Positions 1-8,366 of a DNA stretch of 64,000 bases are shown piece after piece. The DNA lies in contig CAWGSP010000001.1 in NCBI GenBank assembly GCA_963825335.1, positions 744,001-808,000 of the forward strand. The letters are read 5' to 3'. The DNA is from Methanobacterium_B sp963825335 (GTDB lineage Archaea; Methanobacteriota; Methanobacteria; Methanobacteriales; Methanobacteriaceae). The position numbers and the translations under genes were made by a program. Numbering within the stretch: the first letter of the stretch is position 1; every line of letters begins with the position of its first letter. The notes below the pieces were generated by a model. The model ran no database searches. It was not told the DNA's origin and saw nothing but the letters and a program-made list of their open reading frames with translations.

Positions 1-893
1 ACTCTCGTTAAAAGGACTGCTGCATCACCGACTATGTAACGACCCGGTTCTATACACATTGTAGGTTTCCCTAAACTGTATTCTCCCAACTTTTCCTTGT
101 AGAGTTTGACAATTTCGTTTGCGAAGTTATTTATATCTAGTTTAGATTCTTCAGGGGTGTAAGGTATTCCTATTCCCCCTCCAAAGTCTATGAAATCGAA
201 TTCGACTCCTGCACCTTCGTGCACACGTCCGGCTATATCCATCAGTGTTTTCACAGCCAACATGAATGGTTCCGGGTCTAAAATCCCCGATCCTATATGT
301 GTGTGTATTCCAACGGCTTTAAAACCGAGTTCATCTGCCATATTATAAACTTCAACAGCTTCGTCTTCTTTAATACCAAATTTGCTTAGGGGACCTCCAG
401 TTATGCAGTGGTCATGATGACCTGCTCCAACCATTGGATTCACACGAAATGATATTTCCATACCTTGTGCTTCAGGAATTTTTGAAAGTCTTTTTAACTG
501 AGAAACAGAGTCAAGATTAATTCTAACTCCAGATTTAACTGCATATTCAAGTTCCTGATTTGTAACATTGTTACCAGTATATAGTATCCTTGAAGGTTCG
601 AATCCTGCGAGTAAAGACGTATATATTTCTCCTGGTGAGACTGCATCGATCCCACTTCCTTCTTTTTCTAATATTTTCATGACTGCAAGGTTAGTATTGG
701 CTTTACAAGCATAAAACATCTTGAAATTGCTGTAGAATTTTGAAAAAGATTTATGAAGTCTTCTGTAATTGTTTCTTATTTTATTTTCATCTATGACATA
801 CAAAGGTGTTTTATATTTTTCGGCAAGTTCTATTGCGTCAATTTCACCAATGGTAAGATTTCCTTTTTCATTTGTTTTTAAATCAAAATCCAT
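1..893 (-). CDS. lysA: Diaminopimelate decarboxylase (C-terminus cut by window edge)
   Basis: PLP enzyme that decarboxylates meso-diaminopimelate to L-lysine, the last step of lysine synthesis. The reverse frame is open from the ATG at 893 to the window edge, about 297 codons; the C-terminus lies outside. The translation has the alanine-racemase-type barrel start, with the PLP lysine in FYACKAN, an HDHC stretch, the HIGSG motif that binds the cofactor phosphate, FGGGIG, and EPGRY near the cut. The start is supported by a GGAGGA ribosome binding site at 901-906. The MFS gene is divergent from it, with 234 bp between. A downstream partner such as dapF may lie beyond the edge but cannot be seen. 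Confidence 0.93.
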   Translation of the reverse strand, partial: MDFDLKTNEKGNLTIGEIDAIELAEKYKTPLYVIDENKIRNNYRRLHKSFSKFYSNFKMFYACKANTNLAVMKILEKEGSGIDAVSPGEIYTSLLAGFEPSRILYTGNNVTNQELEYAVKSGVRINLDSVSQLKRLSKIPEAQGMEISFRVNPMVGAGHHDHCITGGPLSKFGIKEDEAVEVYNMADELGFKAVGIHTHIGSGILDPEPFMLAVKTLMDIAGRVHEGAGVEFDFIDFGGGIGIPYTPEESKLDINNFANEIVKLYKEKLGEYSLGKPTMCIEPGRYIVGDAAVLLTR

Positions 894-1022
894 TTAATTA
901 TCCTCCGAAAATAAGAATTATGATAATATTAAATTTAAGATTGCTTATCATATAAAAATTTTACAATTATTATAAATTCGAATTATCCACGATTAAATAT
1001 ATCTATTAGACCTATCCAAATA

Positions 1023-1039
1023 TATTATACGGTATAATA
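1023..1039. promoter_or_regulatory. 17-bp perfect palindrome upstream of the MFS exporter gene
   Basis: TATTATAC, central G, then GTATAATA. The arms are perfect 8-bp inverted repeats. It lies 88 bp before the exporter start in the lysA/MFS divergent region. The size and symmetry suit a dimeric repressor, which often controls drug exporters. No regulator gene is adjacent. Confidence 0.45.
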
Positions 1040-1127
1040 ATGTTTTAAAAAGAGATAAACTTGCTGAATGTAGTAAAAATATAACTGAATTTAATAAAAA
1101 AATTAAATTACTGTCACCCAAGATGCA

Positions 1128-2639
1128 ATGAAATTTTTCAAATTAGGATTTCAGTCAGCGGACTTGCATATCTCACATGCTAAAAGCTGGCATATTCTTT
1201 TAGCAGTTGGTCTTGGTACCATAATGGTGCCCATTAATGCCAGCATAGTTAACGTTAGTCTTCCTACAATTACCGAATTCTTTGGTGCAAATATAAGCAC
1301 TTCAGAATGGGTATTGACTAGTTACTTGATAATTTTACTTTCTTTTGTTCTTTTTTTCGGAAGATTCGGCGATTTTTGGGGCCATGAGCGTCTTTATCTT
1401 ACAGGCCTGGTCGGATTTACAATAACTTCGTTTTTGTGTAGCTTGTCTCCAACAATATCGTATCTAATAATTTTCAGGGGGTTACAAGGGTTTGCAGCCG
1501 CCATGATGATTTCGGTTTCCCTTGGAATAGTTAAAAAATCCTTTCCAACATCCATGTTGGGCACCGCATTGGGAATATATGCTGTTGTTATTGCAGGCGG
1601 TCTTACAATGGGTCCAGTCATTGGGGGAATTTTAGATGGCTTACTCGGATGGAGATCGATATTTCTAGTGAACATTCCCATGGGTGTTGTGAGTTTCATC
1701 ATTTGTTACAAAACACTAAACTGGGGTGAAGCGAAAAAGATTCATTGGGACATTATTGGAACAATATCACAGTTTCTAGCTTTATTCTCCCTTGTTTATT
1801 TCTTAAATTATATATCTTCTAACCCAATCAATAAATTGGCTTTACTCTCAATAATTTTTTCATTATCAATGCTGGCAGTGTTTATATGGTGGGAGAACCG
1901 TACTGAACATCCTATTTTAGATCTATCCTTGTTTGATAACATTAGTTTCTCGGCTTACAATATGAGTCTACATCTGAACTACGTTTGCATGTACATGGTT
2001 ATCTATGTAATGCCGTTTTATCTTCTGAAGGTTCTAGACTTATCTCCATATACCACGGGACTGGTATTATCAACAGCGCCGCTGTTAATAATGTTTCTAG
2101 CACCTGTAAGTGGCGTGGTTTCAGACAAATTCGGGTCACGACCATTGGCTTTCCTCGGTGCATTGATATGTGCTTTGGCATTTTATTCGATGACTCAGCT
2201 AACATTCTATTCAACAGAAACCGATGTCTTCCTTACTTTAGCCCTCCTTGGAATTGGAACAGCGATTTTCCAGTCGCCAACTAACCGGGCTATAATGTCT
2301 CAAATACCGGATGGCCAAGCCGGAGTAGCATCTGGCATATTAGTTACCATGAGAAATCTTGGGATGGTTTTTGCGGTTTGTTATGCTGGCATACTCCTGA
2401 GTACGACCATATCACCAACAACACTTGAGCTCAGCACGTTAATACCCCTTGATGCCTACAATCTTACAACCGGACTGACGCTAGTTGCCACATTAGGGGC
2501 ATATTTGAGTATTATAATGGCCATACTTACTATTGTTGGCATATTTACTACCAAACGAATAAAAAGGGAAACTAGAAGGATCAGGAAAGAAACTAAAATG
2601 ATAACACAAGAGGTGTTAGATAGGATTCAGCAAGATTAA
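1128..2639 (+). CDS. MFS drug exporter, 14-TM DHA2 (EmrB/QacA) family
   Basis: Predicted proton-coupled exporter of toxic compounds in the cytoplasmic membrane. At 503 aa with many hydrophobic segments it has the usual size of the 14-helix DHA2 family. Visible motifs are motif A-like GRFGDFWGHERLYLTG (about 78-93), antiporter motif C around residues 157-167 (GGLTMGPVIGG), and WRSIFLVNIP (175-184), typical of this family. The charged tail follows the last helix. No clear ribosome binding site precedes the ATG at 1128; an ATG at 1123 runs straight into a stop. A perfect palindrome at 1023-1039 may be its operator. Substrate unknown. It converges with argD across a short gap. Confidence 0.88.
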   Translation: MKFFKLGFQSADLHISHAKSWHILLAVGLGTIMVPINASIVNVSLPTITEFFGANISTSEWVLTSYLIILLSFVLFFGRFGDFWGHERLYLTGLVGFTITSFLCSLSPTISYLIIFRGLQGFAAAMMISVSLGIVKKSFPTSMLGTALGIYAVVIAGGLTMGPVIGGILDGLLGWRSIFLVNIPMGVVSFIICYKTLNWGEAKKIHWDIIGTISQFLALFSLVYFLNYISSNPINKLALLSIIFSLSMLAVFIWWENRTEHPILDLSLFDNISFSAYNMSLHLNYVCMYMVIYVMPFYLLKVLDLSPYTTGLVLSTAPLLIMFLAPVSGVVSDKFGSRPLAFLGALICALAFYSMTQLTFYSTETDVFLTLALLGIGTAIFQSPTNRAIMSQIPDGQAGVASGILVTMRNLGMVFAVCYAGILLSTTISPTTLELSTLIPLDAYNLTTGLTLVATLGAYLSIIMAILTIVGIFTTKRIKRETRRIRKETKMITQEVLDRIQQD

Positions 2640-2641
2640 AT

Positions 2642-2650
2642 AAAAAAAAA
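2642..2650 (-). terminator. Oligo-T terminator after argD
   Basis: Nine A on the + strand, so T9 in the argD transcript, 16 nt past the argD stop. Intrinsic archaeal termination occurs at oligo-T tracts. Confidence 0.5.
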
Positions 2651-2666
2651 TATTATTTTACTCATA

Positions 2667-3842
2667 TCAACAGAATTTATTCAGTGCATCCTCTAAAGAA
2701 GACATCACCTTATCTATTTGAGTTTTTGTAATGACTAGCGGGGGAACGAATCTTAGAACATTTCCAGCCGCGCAATTAACTATAATACCATCTTCACGTA
2801 GAATATCAACTAATTTACCACAATCATCGGTAAATTCCATACCTATCATCAACCCGATGCCTCGAACTTCTTTAATTGAACTATACTCATTTTTCAAATG
2901 TTCTAGGTTTTTCTTGAAGTATATTCCATTTTCCCTAGATTTTTCAAGTAGGTTCTCATCGAGAATGTAATTTATTGAAGCAACTGCAGCAGCACATGCT
3001 AAGGGATTCCCACCAAAAGTGGCTGCATGGTCTCCTGGTACGAATGTGTCCGCAACATCATTATTTGCTAGCACAGCACCCATTGGAAATCCTCCAGCTA
3101 TTGCTTTGGCAAGTGTTGTGATGTCTGGTATAACACCAAAAGTCTGTGAAGCAAACATATCCCCAGTTCTACCAAACCCTGTTTGAACTTCGTCAAATAT
3201 GAGTAAAACATCCTTATCATGACAGATCTTTAACAATTCGTTTAGATAATTCTTTGGTGGAACTATTACACCACCCTCTCCTTGGACTGGTTCAACCAAA
3301 ACAGCAGCAGTTTCAGGATTTATGGCTTTTTCAACAGCTTCAACATCACCGTATGGAACGTAACTAAATCCTGGTGTTAATGGTCCGAAGTGTTCCTGAT
3401 ATTTAGTCTGGCCAGTGGCTGTTATTGTTGTGATGGTCCTACCATGGAAAGAATTTTTCATGGTGATAATTTCACCCTTCCCAGTATGTTTTCGTGCAAG
3501 TTTTATCGCACCCTCGTTTGCCTCGGCCCCACTATTGCAGAAAAATGCCTTATCATGGGGAGAAATTGTTGCAAGTAATTTTGCAAGTGTTACCTGTTCT
3601 TCAGTAAAATATAGATTTGAGGTATGTATGAGCTTTTTTGCCTGGTTGCACACTGCTTCGGCAACATTGGGATTGGCATGTCCTACATTGTTCACAGCAA
3701 TTCCAGCTACACAATCTATATAAGATTTTCCCTCAGCATCCCACACAACAGCCCCTTCACCTTTGACAATGGCAAGTGGCTGACGGCCGTATGTATGCAT
3801 GACATATTTTGAATCTAAACGCATGATCTCTTTTGTATTCAT
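2667..3842 (-). CDS. argD: Acetylornithine aminotransferase
   Basis: Class-III PLP aminotransferase converting N-acetylglutamate semialdehyde to N-acetylornithine in arginine synthesis; the family may also serve in lysine synthesis (succinyl-DAP aminotransferase activity), which fits the nearby lysA. The 391-aa length is normal. Motifs: SGAEANE (about 104-110, phosphate binding), FDEVQTGFGRTG with Asp218, and LAKAIAGGFPMGA with the PLP lysine at about 246. The ATG at 3842 has a GGTGG ribosome binding site just upstream. Monocistronic by position, with ppiB divergent. Confidence 0.93.
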   Translation of the reverse strand: MNTKEIMRLDSKYVMHTYGRQPLAIVKGEGAVVWDAEGKSYIDCVAGIAVNNVGHANPNVAEAVCNQAKKLIHTSNLYFTEEQVTLAKLLATISPHDKAFFCNSGAEANEGAIKLARKHTGKGEIITMKNSFHGRTITTITATGQTKYQEHFGPLTPGFSYVPYGDVEAVEKAINPETAAVLVEPVQGEGGVIVPPKNYLNELLKICHDKDVLLIFDEVQTGFGRTGDMFASQTFGVIPDITTLAKAIAGGFPMGAVLANNDVADTFVPGDHAATFGGNPLACAAAVASINYILDENLLEKSRENGIYFKKNLEHLKNEYSSIKEVRGIGLMIGMEFTDDCGKLVDILREDGIIVNCAAGNVLRFVPPLVITKTQIDKVMSSLEDALNKFC

Positions 3843-4047
3843 TCATAACCACCTTAAACTAATGGAAATTAATAATAATTCGAATAAATATATTTTTTCT
3901 AATCATTAACAATTATTCTCTGTATTAATTTTTTTTATCACATAATTATTTGGATTTCATGGTTTATTAAACGTTTTACCCAATGAAAGACTTGATTAAG
4001 AATAAGAAATAAATTATCATCACAGTTAAAATTAACAAGGTGATAAA

Positions 4048-4473
4048 ATGAAAAAGGCAATAATAGAAACAGATAAAGGAAATATAGAACTCACACTCTT
4101 TGATAAAGAAGCACCAAACACGGTAGCAAATTTCGAAAAACTTGCTAAATCTGGCTTTTATGATGGATTAACATTTCACAGGGTTCTCCCAAACTTTGTA
4201 ATACAGGGTGGATGCCCTAAAGGTAATGGGACTGGTGGTCCAGGTTATACTATAAAATGTGAAATCAACGAACATAAACACGGAACTGGAGCACTTTCAA
4301 TGGCACACGCAGGGAAAGATACAGGCGGTAGTCAATTTTTTATCACCCACAGTCCTCAGCCACACCTTGATGGTGTACACACAGTGTTTGGTAAAGTAAT
4401 AAAGGGAATGGATGTCGTAAATAAGATCAAGCAAAATGATGTTATGAACAAGGTTACAGTTGTTGATGAATAA
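4048..4473 (+). CDS. Cyclophilin-type peptidyl-prolyl cis-trans isomerase
   Basis: Cytoplasmic proline isomerase that helps protein folding. The 141-aa protein is a minimal single-domain cyclophilin without a signal peptide. Family motifs are clear: FHRVLPNFVIQGG (active-site Arg and Phe), the GNGTGGPGY loop, MAHAGKDTGGSQFFI, and LDGVHTVFGKV with the active-site His. A strong ribosome binding site (AAGGTGAT) precedes the ATG. It stands alone and is followed by an oligo-T tract. Confidence 0.95.
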   Translation: MKKAIIETDKGNIELTLFDKEAPNTVANFEKLAKSGFYDGLTFHRVLPNFVIQGGCPKGNGTGGPGYTIKCEINEHKHGTGALSMAHAGKDTGGSQFFITHSPQPHLDGVHTVFGKVIKGMDVVNKIKQNDVMNKVTVVDE

Positions 4474-4519
4474 ATAGATCTAATCTTAGTTTAAAATATA
4501 ACCAACACCTAATCCATTA

Positions 4520-4528
4520 TTTTTTTTT
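4520..4528 (+). terminator. T9 terminator after ppiB
   Basis: Nine T about 46 nt past the cyclophilin stop, in the convergent gap with the GAF-protein gene. Confidence 0.5.
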
Positions 4529-4566
4529 AAATCTCGGATTTAGAATTATTCTTTGAATGGATTTGT

Positions 4567-5148
4567 CTAATAAATTAATTTTTTTATTGCCAAGGCATAG
4601 ATATCTGCTACTGCATTTATTATATCCACATCAAGTGATGAATAATCATTAATAGGGTTTCCAAGTACTATTTGGCCTATTATCTCTTCATTATATTTAA
4701 CAGGAACAGATAAAAACTGTGAAACTGGTACATGTCCTTCTGGAATTCCGTGAGCAGCAGGATGGAGCTTTGGATTGTTTATGTAAAACGATTCCCCCGT
4801 ATCTAGAGAGTAACCAAGAAGTCCCCCATATGTACCGTCTTTTCTAATATTAAAACGGGCCTCCCCCATATCTTCGTACATTTGACAACCACCGGTCATG
4901 TGGGAAAATGAAATACCAACGCTGTCTTTGTTTGAAGGATCAACATATGCGATATAACAAGCTTCGCTGCGGGTTAAACGTTTAGATTCATCCAATATAA
5001 CGTCAGAAATCTCTTTAAATGAAGAGTTGGATAACATTGCGGAAATTCTGCTTTTAAGAGCTATTATATCGTCAGATTCTATTTTATATCCATCACCCAA
5101 ACCATAATTATATTTGTCATGTTTTTTGTTTTCCCCATTATCAGTCAT
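4567..5148 (-). CDS. GAF-domain protein
   Basis: A 193-aa protein that looks like a single GAF sensor domain after a short acidic or charged leader. The order matches GAF/PAS-kinase-type inputs: an amphipathic helix (about residues 30-55), a segment around ACYIAYVD, a GEARFNIRKDGTYGGLLGYSL loop, SFYINNP, HVPVSQFLSVPV, and IIGQIVLGNP. There is no kinase, cyclase or DNA-binding domain, so it is a lone sensor; ligand unknown. I chose the ATG at 5148 because a G-rich ribosome binding site precedes it; an in-frame ATG at 5187 would add 13 residues but has none. Confidence 0.8.
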   Translation of the reverse strand: MTDNGENKKHDKYNYGLGDGYKIESDDIIALKSRISAMLSNSSFKEISDVILDESKRLTRSEACYIAYVDPSNKDSVGISFSHMTGGCQMYEDMGEARFNIRKDGTYGGLLGYSLDTGESFYINNPKLHPAAHGIPEGHVPVSQFLSVPVKYNEEIIGQIVLGNPINDYSSLDVDIINAVADIYALAIKKLIY

Positions 5149-5230
5149 AAGGAACCCCCAATAATATAAATAACTAGTTTCTAACATATTAATATTTTCT
5201 ATTGATAATTAAGGCATTTTAGGGTGTTAT

Positions 5231-5305
5231 ATGATTATTAACCACTATATTTTACAGATCTTAGAAGGCATGGATTTGGGAGTGTTACGATGGGTGAGCA
5301 ATTAG
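5231..5305 (+). CDS. Possible 24-codon upstream ORF overlapping the next gene
   Basis: An ATG at 5231 follows GGGTG at 5222-5226. It reads 24 codons to a TAG at 5303-5305, overlapping the first codons of the 88-aa membrane protein in another frame. It could be a leader peptide that couples translation. The peptide has no recognisable features; it may be chance. Confidence 0.25.
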   Translation: MIINHYILQILEGMDLGVLRWVSN

Positions 5306-5556
5306 AAATTAAAAAAGTTATAATGGCATATAAGCAGACAACTGGACTTTTAATTATTTTGGGAATACTATTGGGAAGTTACACCATTACAGGAACTGGT
5401 ATATATAATTCTATAACTGCTTTGGTAGCAATTTTAGCAGTTGCTTACGGTGCATATAATTACTACAAGATGGATGCAAAAATAGGCCTTTTTTTAGTTA
5501 TTATAGCGTTATTATGGGTTTTAGGATATGTTTTAACAGTTATTAAGGTTATTTAA
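5290..5556 (+). CDS. Small membrane protein, three predicted helices
   Basis: 88 aa. A short charged N-terminus is followed by three hydrophobic stretches (about residues 17-36, 39-55 and 63-85) with lysines between them (NYYKMDAK). No recognised family and no catalytic motif. The ATG follows GGGAGTG at 5278-5284. Its stop overlaps by 4 bp the stop of the convergent gene at 5553-6188. A small ORF at 5231-5305 overlaps its start and might affect its translation. Confidence 0.65.
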   Translation: MGEQLEIKKVIMAYKQTTGLLIILGILLGSYTITGTGIYNSITALVAILAVAYGAYNYYKMDAKIGLFLVIIALLWVLGYVLTVIKVI

Positions 5557-6188
5557 TCGATGTCTTCTAACTTAAGTTCAGAGTAGATTGGGTTATTCTC
5601 CTCTATTATTTTGTGAACTAATCCATAAATGTATATAAAAGGAATTTCAAGCCCGTCTTCTGTCTTAATATATTTGACACCACTTTTGTGAAACACTTTT
5701 GAAACTGTAAATGTTTTTAAGGGCATTTCCTCAAAGTAACTACTTTTTGAGAACCATAATGTAGATAAAGGACATCCACGAGGTAATAAGACTAAATCAC
5801 CTTTTTTTACAGTTTTTGGACTTTCTTTCACCAGAATAAAGCTATCCTTAAATAATGTACCGATGTCCTTACTAATTTTTAACAACACCAATTTCTGAAA
5901 TTTAGGGCTTCTTGGATTGGATTTCAATTGCTTTTCAAGCATTTTAGCCCCAATCACTTCAAGGCAGTTATTTGGTATGTCCATAGATCTTAGATGATCG
6001 TAAACTCCCATTTCAAATGCAGTTGAAAGTCTCACCCAACTGTCGACTTCCCTGCAAAATGCTTCAGAACTACTGGTACGCATTGGACATTTCCAACAGT
6101 ATTTTTGATCCAATCCTTCGATAAGATCCCTATAAAAGTTTCTTGAAAGTTCTCTAAACTCCTCGAGATTATCGGATATTCCTGCCAT
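5553..6188 (-). CDS. Conserved-looking unknown with a Cys triad
   Basis: 211 aa, soluble, family not recognised. The N-terminal part is helical and holds a YCWKCPMRTSSSEAFC stretch (Cys31, Cys34, Cys45 in this numbering) that could bind a metal or Fe-S cluster. The C-terminal part looks beta-rich, with KKGDLVLLPRGCPLSTLWF and EDGLEIPFIYIYGLVHKII. The ATG at 6188 is preceded by GGTG 8 nt upstream; a TTG at 6206 would add six residues but has no such site. It lies 86 bp downstream of the OGG-like gene on the same strand, so it may be cotranscribed with the repair block. No function assigned. Confidence 0.65.
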   Translation of the reverse strand: MAGISDNLEEFRELSRNFYRDLIEGLDQKYCWKCPMRTSSSEAFCREVDSWVRLSTAFEMGVYDHLRSMDIPNNCLEVIGAKMLEKQLKSNPRSPKFQKLVLLKISKDIGTLFKDSFILVKESPKTVKKGDLVLLPRGCPLSTLWFSKSSYFEEMPLKTFTVSKVFHKSGVKYIKTEDGLEIPFIYIYGLVHKIIEENNPIYSELKLEDID

Positions 6189-6274
6189 GAAACACACCTT
6201 GATCAATAAGAAGTGAATAATTTTTGATAATCACTTCTAAAAAATCCTATGATAAATTTATGATTGATAGAGTC

Positions 6275-7246
6275 TCATTTTTTTAGAGAATCTATGAGAC
6301 CTGATTTTCGCGCATAATGGAACATGTACAACTGCACATAACCTGCGCGGTCACCGAACTTTTCCATTCCAAATGCACGAGCTTTAGGCGGGTTAATTTC
6401 TTCTCCATGGAAATAAAGTTGTGATACAATACGACCTATCCAGACATCAACTGGGAAAGCTTCCCTGAAACCGAAACCGTAGAACAATATACAATCTGCA
6501 ACCTTGGGTCCTACACCCGGTAGTTGTATCAATAGATTAAAAGCATTTTCATAACTCATTTCATCCAATTTCAAGAAATCAATGTTATTTTTAATCATTT
6601 CTGAAGATTTAATAATGAACTTGGCCCTGTAACCAACCCCACAACTTTTAAGGTTCTTTTGGAAGATAAAATCTTCCGGAAGTTCGTCTTCAAAGCGTTG
6701 CATTTCCTCTAACTCGTGTTCTGGTACTGATTTGAGAACTTTTGCAGATGGAAATGTGTGATAAATATCAGATCCAAATTTATAATCTTCTCCCCACATC
6801 TGTTTAATATCATTAACAGCATTATTCCAACGAATTATGGAACAATTAGCAGAGGATATGGATGATATGATACATTCAAATGGGTCGTGTGCCTTGAACA
6901 ATCTTAATCCTCGGCAAAAACGGATTGTGGGCTCGAGTTTGGGATCCAATCTCAAATATTCATAAAATTTGTTGAGATCGTTGTTCAAATCGAATATATC
7001 CATTAACTTATCTCTTATTGCTTTTTTATTCATTTCTTCATGAGATTCGGCAATAATTTCTACTGGTGCATTTACGTCTTTTAATTTTTGTCTAACTTTA
7101 ATAATGCATGGCTTGCCCTCAACCAATACCAATTCATGGTAATATCCATCTTTGAATGACCATGCAGGCTGGGAAGTTTGTCCACTTTTAATGGTTAAGG
7201 GTAGGTTAAAATCACCTTTTGGCACTATCTGAGTCTTAATTTTCAT
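6275..7246 (-). CDS. ogg: 8-oxoguanine DNA glycosylase (OGG1-like, HhH-GPD)
   Basis: Bifunctional base-excision enzyme removing oxidised guanine. The 323-aa protein has an OGG-type N-terminal domain and a helix-hairpin-helix at about 241-252 (QLPGVGPKVADC). The catalytic Lys248 lies in GPKVAD and the catalytic Asp267 in PVDVW, both placed as in OGG1. The alpha-helical core (DPFECIISSISSANCS, about 121-136) is also typical. It starts 5 bp after the stop of the proteasome-like gene and lacks its own good ribosome binding site, so translation is likely coupled. The cofactor-free HhH-GPD form (no C-terminal Fe-S Cys) fits OGG rather than MutY/Nth. Confidence 0.9.
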   Translation of the reverse strand: MKIKTQIVPKGDFNLPLTIKSGQTSQPAWSFKDGYYHELVLVEGKPCIIKVRQKLKDVNAPVEIIAESHEEMNKKAIRDKLMDIFDLNNDLNKFYEYLRLDPKLEPTIRFCRGLRLFKAHDPFECIISSISSANCSIIRWNNAVNDIKQMWGEDYKFGSDIYHTFPSAKVLKSVPEHELEEMQRFEDELPEDFIFQKNLKSCGVGYRAKFIIKSSEMIKNNIDFLKLDEMSYENAFNLLIQLPGVGPKVADCILFYGFGFREAFPVDVWIGRIVSQLYFHGEEINPPKARAFGMEKFGDRAGYVQLYMFHYARKSGLIDSLKK

Positions 7247-7251
7247 TTTAT

Positions 7252-8202
7252 CTAAAATTGATCGACTTCATTTCCACCAAATTTAAGCTGTTTCTTGTTG
7301 ATCCACACAAATCCATTATCTGAAGTGATTACAGCCACATCAATGGGTCCTCCAACACCTGGCATGTCTCCAGGGTCAGCATTTATACCGTCTGAAAACC
7401 TTTGCATTGCTGATGTGGTTTGAATCATGAGGGTACAGAAGTCAATTCCATCTTGAAGTGTCATAGTACCCCACTGAATAGCATATTCAAGGTTTTTTAG
7501 TTGTTCAAATATTTGTGACTCACCTTGAGAATTCATAGCTTCTTTTGCAAAGGGAACATTGGATATTCTCCCATCAAAACCCAAAACTATTCTTGAAACA
7601 ACATCGCCCTGCCCTATCCACGAACTCCCGTATTCATTATTCTTAACTTCGCTGTCACGTCTTTTTTGTACTTCTCCTGGAATGTAACAACCATAGACTT
7701 GGTGGGTACTGTCTTTATTGTAGCCAGCCACCAATAATTCTATCATATCCACACCGGCTATCCCTTCTTCAAGCGCACCTTGTGGATTTTTAAACGTGAA
7801 TTTAATATTATATGGATTTTTTTGTATATCCATGAGCTTACAACCTTTAGCAGCAAGGTCGTTTTTGATATTTTCGGCAGCCAGATCTAACTGATTCTCC
7901 CAATGATACTTTTCATTAAAGAGTTTATGCAATTTATTGGCGATTTCTTCTACTGTTAGCTCATCTACTCCGGGTTCTCTCTTAAATTCTTCAATAAATT
8001 TACTGAGATTTTTCAAAACCCCATCTTCTTCAAGAAATGCGAGTCCTGTTATCCCCACCCCCACTCTATCATTTATCTGAAATAATTTCAAAGCATTGTC
8101 GCTTCCTATACGGGCCATTCCCTTGAGGTTACGATAAGTCTGTCTGCTATCTGCAGCAAGAACAATTCCTTCTGGTGTTGTGGTGTTTATTACGAGTGAC
8201 AT
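7252..8202 (-). CDS. Proteasome/HslV-fold Ntn-hydrolase homolog, stand-alone
   Basis: 316 aa. The N-terminus aligns by eye with proteasome beta subunits: EGIVLAADSRQT matches the strand ending in Asp17, and NALKLFQINDRVGVGITG matches the Lys33 strand. Asp18 here equals beta Asp17, so beta Thr1 equals Ser2, which methionine aminopeptidase would expose. Later segments GSSWIGQGD, TLQDGIDFCTLMI and GGPIDVAVIT resemble the second half of the fold. It is longer than 20S subunits and not next to any proteasome gene. ATG at 8202 has AGGAG at 8213-8217. It probably forms an operon with ogg (5-bp gap). Activity and substrate are inferred, not shown; it could be an inactive relative. Confidence 0.7.
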   Translation of the reverse strand: MSLVINTTTPEGIVLAADSRQTYRNLKGMARIGSDNALKLFQINDRVGVGITGLAFLEEDGVLKNLSKFIEEFKREPGVDELTVEEIANKLHKLFNEKYHWENQLDLAAENIKNDLAAKGCKLMDIQKNPYNIKFTFKNPQGALEEGIAGVDMIELLVAGYNKDSTHQVYGCYIPGEVQKRRDSEVKNNEYGSSWIGQGDVVSRIVLGFDGRISNVPFAKEAMNSQGESQIFEQLKNLEYAIQWGTMTLQDGIDFCTLMIQTTSAMQRFSDGINADPGDMPGVGGPIDVAVITSDNGFVWINKKQLKFGGNEVDQF

Positions 8203-8366
8203 GATTTTTTTACTCCTACTATTAATTTATCGTTGGAACGAATTAACCTTTATATTTTCTCAAACTAACCGATTGAAGTTGAATCAAAAATCTAAATAAA
8301 TTATTTTTTAACATGATAGTAGTAGTTTTATTGGTAACCAAAACCCAAAAAATTTTATTTTTGTTT

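Noticed and set aside
6209..6238. AGAAGTGA and TCACTTCT inverted repeat before the 211-aa unknown
   Set aside because: The arms are short and 14 nt apart, and similar AAGTGA strings occur in ribosome binding sites nearby; support is too weak.
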